NCBI GenBank assembly: GCA_002255925.1
Contig: NKIH01000003.1
Coordinates: 1 to 64,000, forward strand
Reading direction: 5' to 3'
DNA length: 64,000 nucleotides
Source: Burkholderiales bacterium PBB6
GTDB lineage: Bacteria > Pseudomonadota > Gammaproteobacteria > Burkholderiales > Burkholderiaceae_C
The position numbers and the translations under genes were made by a program. This document shows positions 63,930-64,000 of this stretch, piece after piece. The notes beneath the pieces are model-generated. The model was not told where the DNA came from. It saw only the letters and a program-made list of their open reading frames with translations, and ran no database searches. The first letter of the stretch is position 1, and every line of letters begins with the position of its first letter.

Positions 63930-64000
63930 GGTTTCAGTGAACAGGGTGCTCACCGGCGCGGCCAGCGCCGGTGGCTTGCGCCGCAAGCCCAGCCGGCGAG
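63915..64000 (-). CDS. Possible C-terminal end of a gene continuing past the right edge
   Basis: A minus-strand frame stays open from the edge for 28 codons and ends RRLGLRRKPPAL, then APVSTLFTETLPDP. Composition is coding-like, but it is too short to identify or confirm. It would be convergent with the coiled-coil gene. Confidence 0.3.
   Translation of the reverse strand, partial: RRLGLRRKPPALAAPVSTLFTETLPDP

Overview
The window comes from a GC-rich betaproteobacterial chromosome. The gene types and order (ftsK-lolA behind a Crp-type regulator, trxB, rpmB-rpmG, RsmB-type methyltransferase, purN, trpS, ppx) suit the order Burkholderiales, perhaps near the Leptothrix/Ideonella/Roseateles group; the sequence alone does not fix the genus.

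Layout. 1-25 kb is mostly core: livH end, rarA, cheW, lolA-ftsK-crp/fnr, trxB, rpmB-rpmG, a desaturase, an rRNA methyltransferase, purN, trpS, an EamA exporter, a sulfurtransferase, UspA, a ZIP transporter, ppx, dps and a J-protein. Two paralogous copper-radical (galactose/glyoxal oxidase-like) oxidases bracket ppx. 25-31 kb holds an OmpA-type porin, an FA-hydroxylase-like membrane protein and a MacA/FtsX/ATPase exporter operon, then a PRC-barrel gene.

31-35 kb is the most unusual part. A short, lower-GC array of integron-type gene cassettes, with recognisable attC sites and no integrase (a CALIN-like arrangement), sits between two direct copies of a 0.5-kb chromosomal block (PRC-barrel 3' part plus the 3' end of an HD-GYP gene). 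The right copy begins exactly at the crossover trinucleotide GTT of the last attC, as expected if integron recombination used a GTT inside the PRC-barrel gene as a secondary site. The cassettes encode a small membrane protein, a secreted protein, an unknown 109-aa protein and a frameshifted carbon-nitrogen hydrolase.

35-40 kb is an iron-uptake operon (TonB receptor, DUF3649, PepSY, DUF3325) behind a palindromic Fur-like operator, followed by a Tat-exported dienelactone hydrolase-like protein and a GlxA/AraC regulator. 42-50 kb carries a TonB receptor-beta-propeller phytase operon with a candidate Pho box, divergent from a membrane protein with a degenerate GGDEF domain that overlaps an AraC regulator. 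50-64 kb looks like an envelope/osmotic-stress island: BON, OmpA-like and DUF4398 lipoproteins face a DUF1328-YqjD-YqjE-type operon leading into a 2824-residue cyclic beta-glucan synthase, then a PRC-barrel protein and a coiled-coil protein.
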